Origin: Gonocerus acuteangulatus
Lineage: Eukaryota > Arthropoda > Insecta > Hemiptera > Coreidae
Reading direction: 5' to 3'
NCBI GenBank assembly: GCA_946811695.1
Contig: OX328124.1
Location: forward strand, 91,381,696-91,445,695
DNA: 64,000 bases
Shown here: in pieces, positions 35,637 to 46,121 of the stretch
Layout: each line of letters begins with the position of its first letter
Position numbering within the stretch: position 1 is the first letter of the stretch
Translations under genes and position numbers: made by a program
Notes under the pieces: generated by a model
Databases searched by the model: none
Told to the model about the DNA's origin: nothing
What the model saw: the letters and a program-made list of their open reading frames with translations, nothing else

Positions 35637-38309
35637 TTAGTGGTCAAAAATGTCACGTAGACGTAAACCTAGCTTGGTCCCTTGCCATCTGTCGGGACGG
35701 GAGGGGGGAGTAATACTGTTGAACAGTGGGTTTTGTAGGTGTTGTATCGAGTCGAAGAACTTGATATGTCTTCGCTTTATATAAGAGGTGATCCTCGGGA
35801 GTTCAAGGGTGTCGTGAATATGGTCTGTCTTTGCCTTCTGAAGGGAGGTGTGTCGAACGATGTTTCTAAGGACTCCATTTTGAAAGGATTGTAGTTTCTT
35901 GATAGTGGAGGTGTGTAGGTAGCGGTAGAGAGGGGCAGCGTAGAGGAGGGCAGGACGGAGGACTCCTTTGTAGATGAGTATTTTTAGTCTCAAAGAGAGG
36001 GTAGGGGAGGTCAGCAAGTGTTTCAGAGAGCGGTATCTCCTACGGACTATACCGAGCTTCTTCTGAAAGTGGGTGTTGAAGGTCATGTGTCTACCCAGGT
36101 GAACACCCAGGTATACAACTCTACGGGAAAGGGGGTTTTGAGTCCCGTCTATACGGAAACTCTTGGGGAGGGTCTTCTTACCTCTCTGGAAGGAGAAGAT
36201 AAGAGCATCAGTCTTGCTAGGGTTGACTGTGATGTTTATTGCACTGAGTTGCGTCGAGATGGCCTGTGCGGCACGCTCTGTGTGCTCGAGTGATCTTTTG
36301 GGGTTTAGGGAGGTGCCGAAGATGGCTATGTCGTCCGCATAGGCGGCGATTTGGACATGTGGGTATTTCCGGCCGACGATGTCGCCAGTATAAATGCAGA
36401 ATAGTGTGGGCGAGAGAACAGATCCCTGCGGGACACCGCAGGGTGACGGGAATATCTCTGAGAGACTCGTACCTACTCTTACTGAGAAAATCCGGTCTTT
36501 GAGATAGGACTGCAAAGTGTTAAAGAGTTGCTCTGGACAGTCGTGTCTCCTGAGCTTATTTAAGAGGATGTCGTGAGAGACAGAGTCGAATGCTTTAGTG
36601 CAATCGATTGAGATGAGGGATGTGCAGTGATTTTTGTGGAAACTCTTCGATAAGTGGGACTGGAGCCTTGCTAGGGAGTGCTCGGTACTAAGACCTGATC
36701 GGAAACCTGTCTGTTCTGGGGGGATGAGGTTCTCATCTTCGCAGAAGTCGTTGAGGTATTTAAGAAGAATTTTCTCGAATATCTTGGACATGTGAGACAG
36801 GAGACTGATTGGTCTGTAGTGCTCGGGCAGGTGGCCGGACTTGGCAGGTTTGAGGAGGGGGAAGACTATGGCATGTTTCCAGTCCTGTGGGAAGTGCCTG
36901 AGTCTTAGACAGGAGTTGTATAGGTGCGCTAGATAGGATAAGGCCTTACGTGGTAACTGGCGCAATAGTACATATTGTACTTTGTCCAGCCCAGGGGATT
37001 TGTTACCCTTGGTGCGTCTGAGGATGGCCTTGAGCTGCCTCGGCGAGACAAACATGAAATTGCTTTCATGTGTCACGCGAGGAGTCGGAGTGTTTTCGGC
37101 GGCGCGGGCTTGGGAGTCCGCTGCAAGGTGAGTCGCAATGATCTCAGCTTGTTCCGCTTCATCGAGCACGGCGCCCTGGGCGTGGAGTCTGACTGTGTTA
37201 CCCTTTTTGGATACACGGGTCATTACCAGTTTCCAGAACTTACGGTGGTCACCGTGAGTGCTCACTAGTGTGTCGTGCCAGATAGACGTTTTCCACTGCC
37301 TCATGAGGGAGCGGATTTGGGTGGTGAGGGAGTTTATGACCGGTTTTAGGAGGGGGTTTCGGGTGCGGTACCAGTTGTTGGTCAGGTTGTGGCGTGACTG
37401 GATGAGGGCTAGGATGTGTCTGGAAGGGACTCGTAGGTTGGGTGGGGCTGGGGCGAACTTTGGGATAGACAGGTCTGCGGCTTCTATGATTTTTGATGTG
37501 AAGGCTCTTATGGACTCTTCCAAGGTATCAGTATCGCTGATGACAGCGTACTCTGGGGTGAACTCGTGCATAAGGGATTGGAATTCCTTCCAGTCTGCCT
37601 TATGGAACGAGTAGTTGGTCTTCCTGGGGCGGGGCACCTTACCGAACAGCTCATAAAGAACTGGCCGGTGGTCGGAGGTGAGAAAGTCCAGTCCGGAACA
37701 TTTACTCACGATGTGGGGCACCTGAGTGAGGAGGAGGTCCAGAGTGGACACTATTGCTGGTGAGTTTACATTTACTACTTGGCGCCTATAGGTGTAAACG
37801 TTTGGGTGTATGACTGTGAAACGAGTTTTCGTTATCGCAGTCCCCGGGGGTGAGGTCTGAGCGTTGTTCCAAGCGGGGTGTTTGGCGTTCAGATCTCCTA
37901 CTATAATGTGGCGCCTGTCTGCCTCAGCAGCGGCTAACAGGGCTTTAAATTGCTGGATGCGTGCCATGTGGCGACGGTAAAGGCCGGTGATTGAGTAAGT
38001 CTGCTTGTTAAGCTTGACTTTTATCGTGACGACACTGATTCGGTAGGGTTTGGGGTTTATGAGCGGTTCGATGACCGTATGGGGTGTGCCATACTTAATT
38101 AGTATGGCTACTCCTCCGGCGTTGTCGTCCGGAGCAATGTCGTCACGAATGGTCACATAGCCAAGCATGTGAAAGTTTTGGTCTGATTTAAGTCTCGTGT
38201 CAGTTAACACGGCTATGGTTGGGGAGTGTGTGGACAGGAGTAGATGTAGATCATCTAGACGGGACATGACACCGTTTGTGTTGAAATTCAAAATACTGTT
38301 GCTTATCAT
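35637..38309 (-). CDS. Jockey ORF2: endonuclease plus reverse transcriptase, 890 aa
   Basis: Residues 1-225 are an apurinic-type endonuclease (FNTNGVMSRLDDLHLLLSTH, GGVAILIKYGT, the VGDLNAKHPAWN box and the LTSDHRPVLYE box). Residues about 430-700 are RT: GNKSPGLDKVQYVLL, TGFRSGLSTEHSLARLQSHL, IDCTKAFDSV, GVPQGSVLSPTLFCIYTGDI and the catalytic AAYADDIAIF. The C-terminal part includes RPALLYAAPLYRYL. The product would nick target DNA and reverse-transcribe the element's RNA. The frame has no stop or shift, which is unusual here, so this copy is recent. Its GC content is well above the surrounding DNA. Confidence 0.92.
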   Translation of the reverse strand: MISNSILNFNTNGVMSRLDDLHLLLSTHSPTIAVLTDTRLKSDQNFHMLGYVTIRDDIAPDDNAGGVAILIKYGTPHTVIEPLINPKPYRISVVTIKVKLNKQTYSITGLYRRHMARIQQFKALLAAAEADRRHIIVGDLNAKHPAWNNAQTSPPGTAITKTRFTVIHPNVYTYRRQVVNVNSPAIVSTLDLLLTQVPHIVSKCSGLDFLTSDHRPVLYELFGKVPRPRKTNYSFHKADWKEFQSLMHEFTPEYAVISDTDTLEESIRAFTSKIIEAADLSIPKFAPAPPNLRVPSRHILALIQSRHNLTNNWYRTRNPLLKPVINSLTTQIRSLMRQWKTSIWHDTLVSTHGDHRKFWKLVMTRVSKKGNTVRLHAQGAVLDEAEQAEIIATHLAADSQARAAENTPTPRVTHESNFMFVSPRQLKAILRRTKGNKSPGLDKVQYVLLRQLPRKALSYLAHLYNSCLRLRHFPQDWKHAIVFPLLKPAKSGHLPEHYRPISLLSHMSKIFEKILLKYLNDFCEDENLIPPEQTGFRSGLSTEHSLARLQSHLSKSFHKNHCTSLISIDCTKAFDSVSHDILLNKLRRHDCPEQLFNTLQSYLKDRIFSVRVGTSLSEIFPSPCGVPQGSVLSPTLFCIYTGDIVGRKYPHVQIAAYADDIAIFGTSLNPKRSLEHTERAAQAISTQLSAINITVNPSKTDALIFSFQRGKKTLPKSFRIDGTQNPLSRRVVYLGVHLGRHMTFNTHFQKKLGIVRRRYRSLKHLLTSPTLSLRLKILIYKGVLRPALLYAAPLYRYLHTSTIKKLQSFQNGVLRNIVRHTSLQKAKTDHIHDTLELPRITSYIKRRHIKFFDSIQHLQNPLFNSITPPSRPDRWQGTKLGLRLRDIFDH

Positions 38310-38940
38310 TTAGAGGCAACATTTTGGGGGAGGGCGGCGAGAAGGCTGGAAACAGCCAAGGTGAGCTGTTTTACCATGCTCATAAGGGTGGTGGTAAGGT
38401 TCGTCACCCAGTCGGGTGGGGTGTTTGGTGAGGAGGTAGGAGGGCAGAAGGGAGGTACCTGGGAGGTGGTGGGTTTGAGTGGGGGGAAATCGTTGAGGGA
38501 TATGGGAGTCGCACCAACAAAGGGATGGGCGGGGTTTTCCCAGACGCTGCGGGTGGGGGGTGGGGCTGGGTAGTAGGTAGGTGGGGGTGGGGGTGGGGGG
38601 TTCCTGGATTGGGTTTTCCTGGCCAGAGCTTGGTGGAGGAGCTTGATTCTATAGCTGCACTGCCGATAAGAGGCAGGATGGTCGCCACTACAGTTTATAC
38701 ACACAGAAGGGGTGCCGGGCGGACAGGCCCCGGTTTCGTGAGAGGCGCCGCAATTGGCGCAGCGGATGGGTCTCCAACAATACCGTTTGGTGTGCCCAAT
38801 CGATTGACACCTCAAACAGGTGGGCAGAGCCCGGTTGGTGGCAAATGGCTTGTGCCTTACAACAATGTTGTCAATCACCTTGATCTTGGCAAGGTGTGCG
38901 GAGGCAAGGTGTGCGGTTGAAAAAACATTCCAGATTTTCC
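38306..38940 (-). CDS. Jockey ORF1: zinc-knuckle nucleic-acid-binding protein, 5' partial
   Basis: Open from KIWNVFSTAHLASAHLAKIK through to the stop at 38306. A region like the PRE_C2HC segment precedes three CCHC-type knuckles: CLRCQSIGHTKRYC, CANCGASHETGAC and CINCSGDHPASYRQC. A Pro-rich stretch follows, then a hydrophobic C-terminus. A 15-bp tandem duplication (GCACACCTTGCCTCC) lies at about 38893-38920. The protein should bind the LINE RNA. The true start is missing because of the truncation; an ATG-less listing from 38878 is not a real start. Confidence 0.85.
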
Positions 38941-40130
38941 AAGAGACCTATATCAACGTCAAGAATTGAATAGATTCAGGTTAAGAATATTTGATTATCT
39001 AGGTCAGAATATCAGATATTCTAGGTCAAGGATACTAGGTTCAGGGCTAAGGGGGTGCCTATGATGAAATTCCCAGATATTATGGCATCTATCTCCCAGG
39101 TTCAGCTGCCAGGGGTGTTACAGGCCGAGAATTTAAAATAGCTTCCACACGTCACAAAAGAGTGAAGAGGTCTTTATAGGTAGATGAATTGTCACCAATA
39201 GTCCTTTTCAACAAGGTCTTTGCAGATTTTATCCAGGCCTTCCATAGACCGAAATTAGTGGACCTCTCCTGGATTGAAATGAAATTTAACATCTTTAGGG
39301 GAACCATAATCAGGCATCTCTTCTCAATTCAATGACTCGGATATTTTCTGGAAATAAGAACGACCACGGGGGTAGTTAGAGCCTCCATCACAATAAACTA
39401 CGTACTAGACATACTTCTTCTGCCAACAAAACAGTCGAAACCATCCAGAATAGCCGTGACAGTTTGATCACAATTTCTATATTAATAGCCTTAGTAGAAA
39501 GGCTATTAATATTTTCGTAAGTGGATGATACCCTTTCGAAAGATTAATAAATTCTCCCCCCCCCCACTTCCCAGGCAGCTGAAACAGTGTGGCCTAAATA
39601 TGAATCGCAACATATGACCGAACATTATTATGCAAGAGGTTGACTTTCTTTTAGTTTTTCACTATCGCTGGTCTCTTGTTAAACAATGTTTTGGGCATGA
39701 TAGACATGTGCAGTAACTGTTCCGACCACAACTTCCTGACCCTCCCACATTATGGGTACGCAACGGTGTTGATGGGGACGGATCTACTGATTTAACTCAT
39801 AACATTTTCCGCATAAGATTGTCGAACACTTTTCATAGCCAGACACAAAAAGGAATGTATGTTAAAAATACATCTTGCAGCGTTCCATAATTAGGGATTG
39901 GGGTTCATTAAATGGACAACTTTAAAATGTAAGCAATCTATAACAGTAAAGGGATTAAACCCCTCAACTATTGTTGTTTTATTGATCTTTTGAATGTTTA
40001 AAAATAGATGTCACTGATTTACATACATACAAGCACCTAGTATAAATAAAAACTGAAATGGATTAATAAATCCTTAAACCCCGTAAGTTGGCACAGTACG
40101 TGCTCGGGCATTTAAATAACCACTTGTTAT
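38941..40130. other. Intergenic with a possible decayed coding remnant
   Basis: On the minus strand at about 39180-39420 and 39640-39860 there are protein-like runs broken by stops (NYPRGRSYFQKISESL, then PDYGSPKDVKFHFNPGEVH; GSGSCGRNSYCTCLSCPKHC). I cannot name a family. Bases 38980-39060 contain short repeats of TAGGTCAGAATAT. Confidence 0.35.
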
Positions 40131-40133
40131 TCC

Positions 40134-40142
40134 TATATAAAT
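40134..40142 (+). promoter_or_regulatory. TATA box of gene D'
   Basis: TATATAAAT begins 59 bases before the ATG, identical in sequence and spacing to gene D. Confidence 0.75.
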
Positions 40143-40192
40143 TTCAATATTCTACAAATTTACACTGTATCTGTGTACTGTCTTACACGAAA

Positions 40193-40769
40193 ATGGCACA
40201 CTGGTTCAGTTTTCTGGTTGGACTTCTTGTATTGACTTCATGCCAGCATCATGCACTCAGAGAACAAAGATCCGTACTCACAAGCGTTGTTAATAAACCT
40301 ATACAGCCCCCAACGTAAGTAAGCTCGTCCAAGCTGTGTCATTAATTACTTATAAACAATGTTAAGGATTACTATTTAAAAGAGTCTAGGCCTGAATGAT
40401 CTGTTTGTGGTAAAAATATTTCTATTAAACATGTTTGACCGAATGGAGAGCCTACGAAGCCTCTCGAAACCAAATGGAGATTCATGGTCCTCTCTGTGAT
40501 ATACTTCAAGACGACCATGAGTTAAACCAGCGAGCGTTAAATTTCGTTAGGGCTACAGATCTCTAATATAAAATATATTGTAATTTGGACTCACGAAATG
40601 GATGAAATGTGTTATTTAACCCCGCTTTTCTATATTTGTGTATGGGGTGAAGTCAACTTTATACAAAAATAAACATGGGGTCGCTTACCGCCGGGGTACA
40701 GATAAGTGGATGTATGTGCGTGTCTGAAAATGTAGATGTTTTATAATGACAGTTATTATCTTTTTGTTT

Positions 40770-40840
<71 letters not shown>

Positions 40841-42159
40841 AGATAGAAATGTATGTGTTTGTGTCTACGTATTAAATATTTTTTATTGTATTATCTGATG
40901 GCTGCCTTGAATTTTAATAGATTAACTATCTGACCAAACCCCTGCAATCTATACTTTGGAAAAAAAAAAAAAATTTGTGTCAAAAAATGTTTTATATACA
41001 AAATTGTTTTGTATACTTGAATAAGTATATAGTAGCGTGTATTAATTGTAGTCTACATAAATGTATATAAAAACGAATGTAATTATTTATACACATATTA
41101 TAGATATGTTGTTCTAATACTCAAAACATATACAAAATATTTTTATTTTAGTTTGAACGGGAATGAGGCAGAGCACTCAGTGGAAACTCAGATTGATGTG
41201 GTCAGGAGTAAACGGCAGGACGAACTGTTTGATGATTATAAAAATATCGAAAAATATGATGTGGAAATTGAAGAGGATTCACCAAAGGCTGTTAAGAAAG
41301 TTTGTAAGTTATTTATGCAGTAGATTAAAAATGGAAATAGGGCTGTTTTTTTTTTATATTCCATAAAAAACTACGTTTCTCAATTTTAGCGTAGTTCCTC
41401 TTTCCCTCCATTAGTTCCCTCCATCTAGTTCTATTAGAATAAAGTCCGACTCGCAGGAACGAAGTCTCAAAGAGAAGTTTTATAAGATTTTAAACGCCAC
41501 AAGAGGAAACTGATTGTATCCTAATCGGAAATTACTCCACCTTCTCGGGTGTATGTACTCGGGATAACTCTTTAATCTGGCCATACACTGTTGATAATTC
41601 TTAAAAAGCATCTTCTTGGGAGGAGAGGAGAAAATCAGAGGCGAGAGCATCGAATGGAAAGAGGGAGAGAGTTCCAGAAGGAGGCTCGGGAGATGAAGGA
41701 ACGGTCGAAGGAAGTTGTATTATGAGTGGGAGGATAGAGATCGGAGGGACGGGAACGGGTACCACGGGAATGGACAATGGATTTAAACTGAAGGAGGTTA
41801 TAGATATAGGAAGGGGATTTGGAAGAAATGGTTTCGTATTAGAACTTCTTCTATGTCGCTTTCTTAATGAAGAAAAATTATTACTTTTGTGATGTCATTA
41901 GTCATAAATAATTAAAAAAATCAATTATCTCCGAGTCAGATTTCGATTACTTCAGTAAAATAATTCTATAAAACTACTAATATTAAACAAGAATCAAGTG
42001 GGATCAGTTGCCGGCTTCTTTTTAGCGCGGTTCCTCCCTCCCCCATAGGGAGGAACCCCGCTTATAAGGTTGATACAATGAAACAATCCGGAAGTGCCGA
42101 CTAGAAAATTTTGCGTTTCAGAACCCCTAGAAACCGAAAATAACGGTGGTTCAAATTTG

Positions 42160-42234
<75 letters not shown>

Positions 42235-43079
42235 CTGTTCGCTCATTTCTGGCTTCCCTGATGGTCCGATTTTGATGAAATTTGGCACAAAAATCCGTCG
42301 TCCAATTTGAAAGGTGAAGTTCGTTAACCAGCAAAATCCGCCCACTGGAAGATGGCATTTGGGGCGAAATCCGCCCACTGGAAGATGGCATTTGGGGCGA
42401 AATCCGCGCAAAAAAAAATCGTAACGCTTACGTTTTTGAGTTCATAAGCTTGTAAGTACTCTTTTTATAGGCTTCTTGGGCTAGGAAAACGAATGGAACC
42501 ATTTTCAAGGCGATAGCTTTAACCGTTTTCGAGAAAATTGAAAAAATAATTTTTGAATACCGTTTTTGGTTTGGGTACTTAGAATTACGGGATTCAGTTG
42601 CAACATTATCTGCATGTTCTACTTTCATTAAAACTAATATGTTGAAAGTTTTGTTACGTTTGGAGTTAAGGAAGGGTTAGAATAAAATATTTTATGAACA
42701 GACAAGAAAAGTTTTGGGAACTTCGTATACTTTCATTAATATCTCGAACACGGTTGGGAAATCGTGGTAAGTGGATAGAAACTATTTGAAAGCTTTCTAA
42801 ATTCTCTACAAACAATATTCTAAAACTATTTTTGATTAGGTTATGTCAATCGGAGAAATAAGTGCTTAAAACTTCAAATACGTCTGTTTTGTTCTTAAGA
42901 ACGGGTTTTTGTCGTTCTTTTTGTAATTTTTGTCTCTTTCCCTTTGTTTTTTATTGCTTTTTATTTTTGTAATTTCTTATGTTGGGAAAATTTTGTGTGT
43001 AAAACAGGATATGAAAAATGAGACCAATTTTCTGTTGCTAGAAATAATGTAAATTTTGGGAACTTTCATTAATATCTCG

Positions 43080-43124
<45 letters not shown>

Positions 43125-44473
43125 AGGTATATTTACATAGATATGTGCATATATTAGTGTTAAATATGTCCTACTTGTATTTACAGCCCTGATGAAGGCT
43201 TGAAGTTCAAGCCGAAACGTCGGCACAATAAAACCATTTTTACGATAAAAGTAGCAGTGACCGAACCCCGACAGTTATTGTTTTGGTTCCAACAGTCTTG
43301 AAACGTAGGATTTACAATCTTACCTGGAAGGGTCGGCATCACTAGAAACTTTCCCGCTAGTTACAAGGTCTTGGAAGCTTGGAACTCTATATTTCTAACA
43401 ATAAATTGTTTTTGTTATTTTACTAAACCTGTTTTATTTTCGAATACATTATCCAACTATAAGCAATTAAAAAATAACAAGGAATAAAAAACAGACAAAA
43501 AGAACAGTTCGAATAAGCGAAATCAATTACTTTAAAGCTTTAAGCTCTTATTTCTCCGATTGTCATCCCCTAATCAAAACTTTCATTAGAACATTTTATG
43601 TAGAGCATTTAATAAGCTTTCTAATGGTATTCTTCCATTTACCAAGATTTTCAACCGTTTTCGAGATATTAATGAAAGTTCCCAAAATTTACATTATTTC
43701 TAGCAACAGAAAATTGGTCTCATTTTTCATATCCTGTTTTACACACAAAATTTTCCCAACATAAGAAATTACAAAAATAAAAAGCAATAAAAAACAAAGG
43801 GAAAGAGACAAAAATTACAAAAAGAACGACAAAAACCCGTTCTTAAGAACAAAACAGACGTATTTGAAGTTTTAAGCACTTATTTCTCCGATTGACATAA
43901 CCTAATCAAAAATAGTTTTAGAATATTTTTTGTAGAGAATTTAGAAAGCTTTCAAATAGTTTCTATCCACTTACCACGATTTCCCAACCGTGTTCGAGAT
44001 ATTAATGAAAGTATACGAAGTTCCCAAAACTTTTCTTGTCTGTTCATAAAATATTTTATTCTAACCCTTCCTTAACTCCAAACGTAACAAAACTTTCAAC
44101 ATATTAGTTTTAATGAAAGTAGAACATGCAGATAATATTGCAACTGAATCCCGTAATTCTAAGTACCCAAACCAAAAACGGTATTCAAAAATTATTTTTC
44201 CAATTTTCTCGAAAACGGTTAAAGCTATCGCCTTGAAAATGGTTCCATTCGTTTTCCTAGCCCAAGAAGCCTATAAAAAGAGTACTTACAAGCTTATGAA
44301 CTCAAAAACGTAAGCGTTACGATTTTTTTTTGCGCGGATTTCGCCCCAAATGCCATCTTCCAGTGGGCGGATTTTGCTGGTTAACGAACTTGACCTTTCA
44401 AATTGGACGACGGATTTTTGTGCCAAATTTCATCAAAATCGGACCATCAGGGAAGCCAGAAATGAGCGAACAG

Positions 44474-44522
<49 letters not shown>

Positions 44523-46034
44523 TATACATATATATATATATACAAATTTGAACTACCATCATTTTCGGTTTCCAGAGGTTCTGAAACGCAAAATTTTCTA
44601 GTCGGCACTTCCGGATTGTTTCATTGTATCAACCCTATAAGCGGGGTTCCTCCCTATGAGGGAGGGAGGAACCGCGCTAAAAACATATTAACCCAAAGAA
44701 ATTATAGATTGGCCTAAAAACAAAAAACGATATAGAGGTTATATCAACAGAGTTTTTAAATATATGCAAAGACCTGTTGATCAATAAAATAAAAATAAAA
44801 AATAGAGTTCTCTGTAAAAGGTTTAATGAGTTCTATTAAATACATATTTTCCAATTTAGTTATAATTTTAACTATTGGAATTATTATCCAAAGATTCATT
44901 TAATTACTCAACAATAGATTCTAATTTGAAGCACAGCTTTTTTCGATATCTACCTGTTCGAATTGTTTTTCTTATTTTAATTAATCTATTTTATTGTCAA
45001 ATACATTATCCATTTATAAGCAATGAAAAAATAGGAATAAAAACAGACAAAAAACCGTTCGAATAAACGAAATCAATTACTTTAATGGTTTAAGCACTTA
45101 TTTCTCCGATTGACATCGCCTAATTAAAACTTTGGTCAGAACATTTTTTGTAGACCATTTAGTAAGCTTTCGAATGGTAACCTTTCGCTTCCCAAGATTT
45201 TCAACCGTTTTCGAGATATTAATGAAAGTATACGAAGTTCCCAAAATTTTCATTATTTCTAGCAACAGAAAATTGGTCTCATTTTTCCTATCCTGTTTTA
45301 CAAACAAATACATTTTCCTAACATAATAAATTACAAAAATAAAAAGCAATAAAAAACCAAGGGAAAGAGACAAAAATTACAAAAAGAACGACAAAAACCC
45401 GTTCATAAGAACAAAACAGACGTATTTGAAGTTTTAAGCATTTATTTCTCCGATTGACATAACCTAATCAAAAATAATTTTAGAATCATTTTTGTAGAGA
45501 ATTTAGTAAGCTTTCAAATAGTTTTAATCCACTTACCACGATTTCCCAACCGTGTTCGAGATATTAATGAAAGTATACGAAGTTCCCAAAACTTTTCATG
45601 TCTGTTCATAAAATATTTTATTCTAACCCTTCCTTAACTCCAAACGTAACATAACTTTCAACATATTAGTTTTAATGAAAGTAGAACATGCAGATAATGT
45701 TTCAACTGAATCCCGTTATTCTAAGTACCCAAACCAAAAACGGTATTCAAAAACTATTTTTCCAATTTTCTCGACAACGGTTAAAGCTATCGCCTTGAAA
45801 ATGGTTTCATTCGTTTTTCTAGCCCTAGAAGCCTATAAAACGAGTACTTACAAGCTTATGAACTCAAAAACGTAAGCGTTACGATTTTTTCTGCGCGAAT
45901 TTCGCCCCAAACGCCATCTTCCAGTGGGCGGATTTTGCTGGTTAACGAACTTGACCTTTCAAATTGGACGACAGATTTTTGTACCAAATTTCATCAAAAT
46001 CGGACCATTCGTCTTCTATTTAGAGAGCGAACAG

Positions 46035-46121
<87 letters not shown>

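Larger units (their letters stand above)
35220..38940 (-). mobile_element. Jockey-clade LINE, 5' truncated, ORF2 intact
   Basis: Two overlapping frames on the minus strand: ORF1 (zinc knuckles) ends in ATGA, which also starts ORF2. ORF1 is cut at its 5' end near 38940, with no 5' UTR visible. The 3' UTR runs to 35220, where the Helentron copy begins, and probably resumes at 31496. Confidence 0.85.

Noticed and set aside
35230..38920. Plus-strand frames opposite the jockey LINE
   Set aside because: Antisense shadows of ORF1 and ORF2.
44113..44313. 66-residue frame (starts MKVEHADN) repeated at 34645, 42628 minus and 45675
   Set aside because: It follows the nucleotide sequence of Helentron copies, has premature differences and no coding hallmarks; conservation is explained by copy number.
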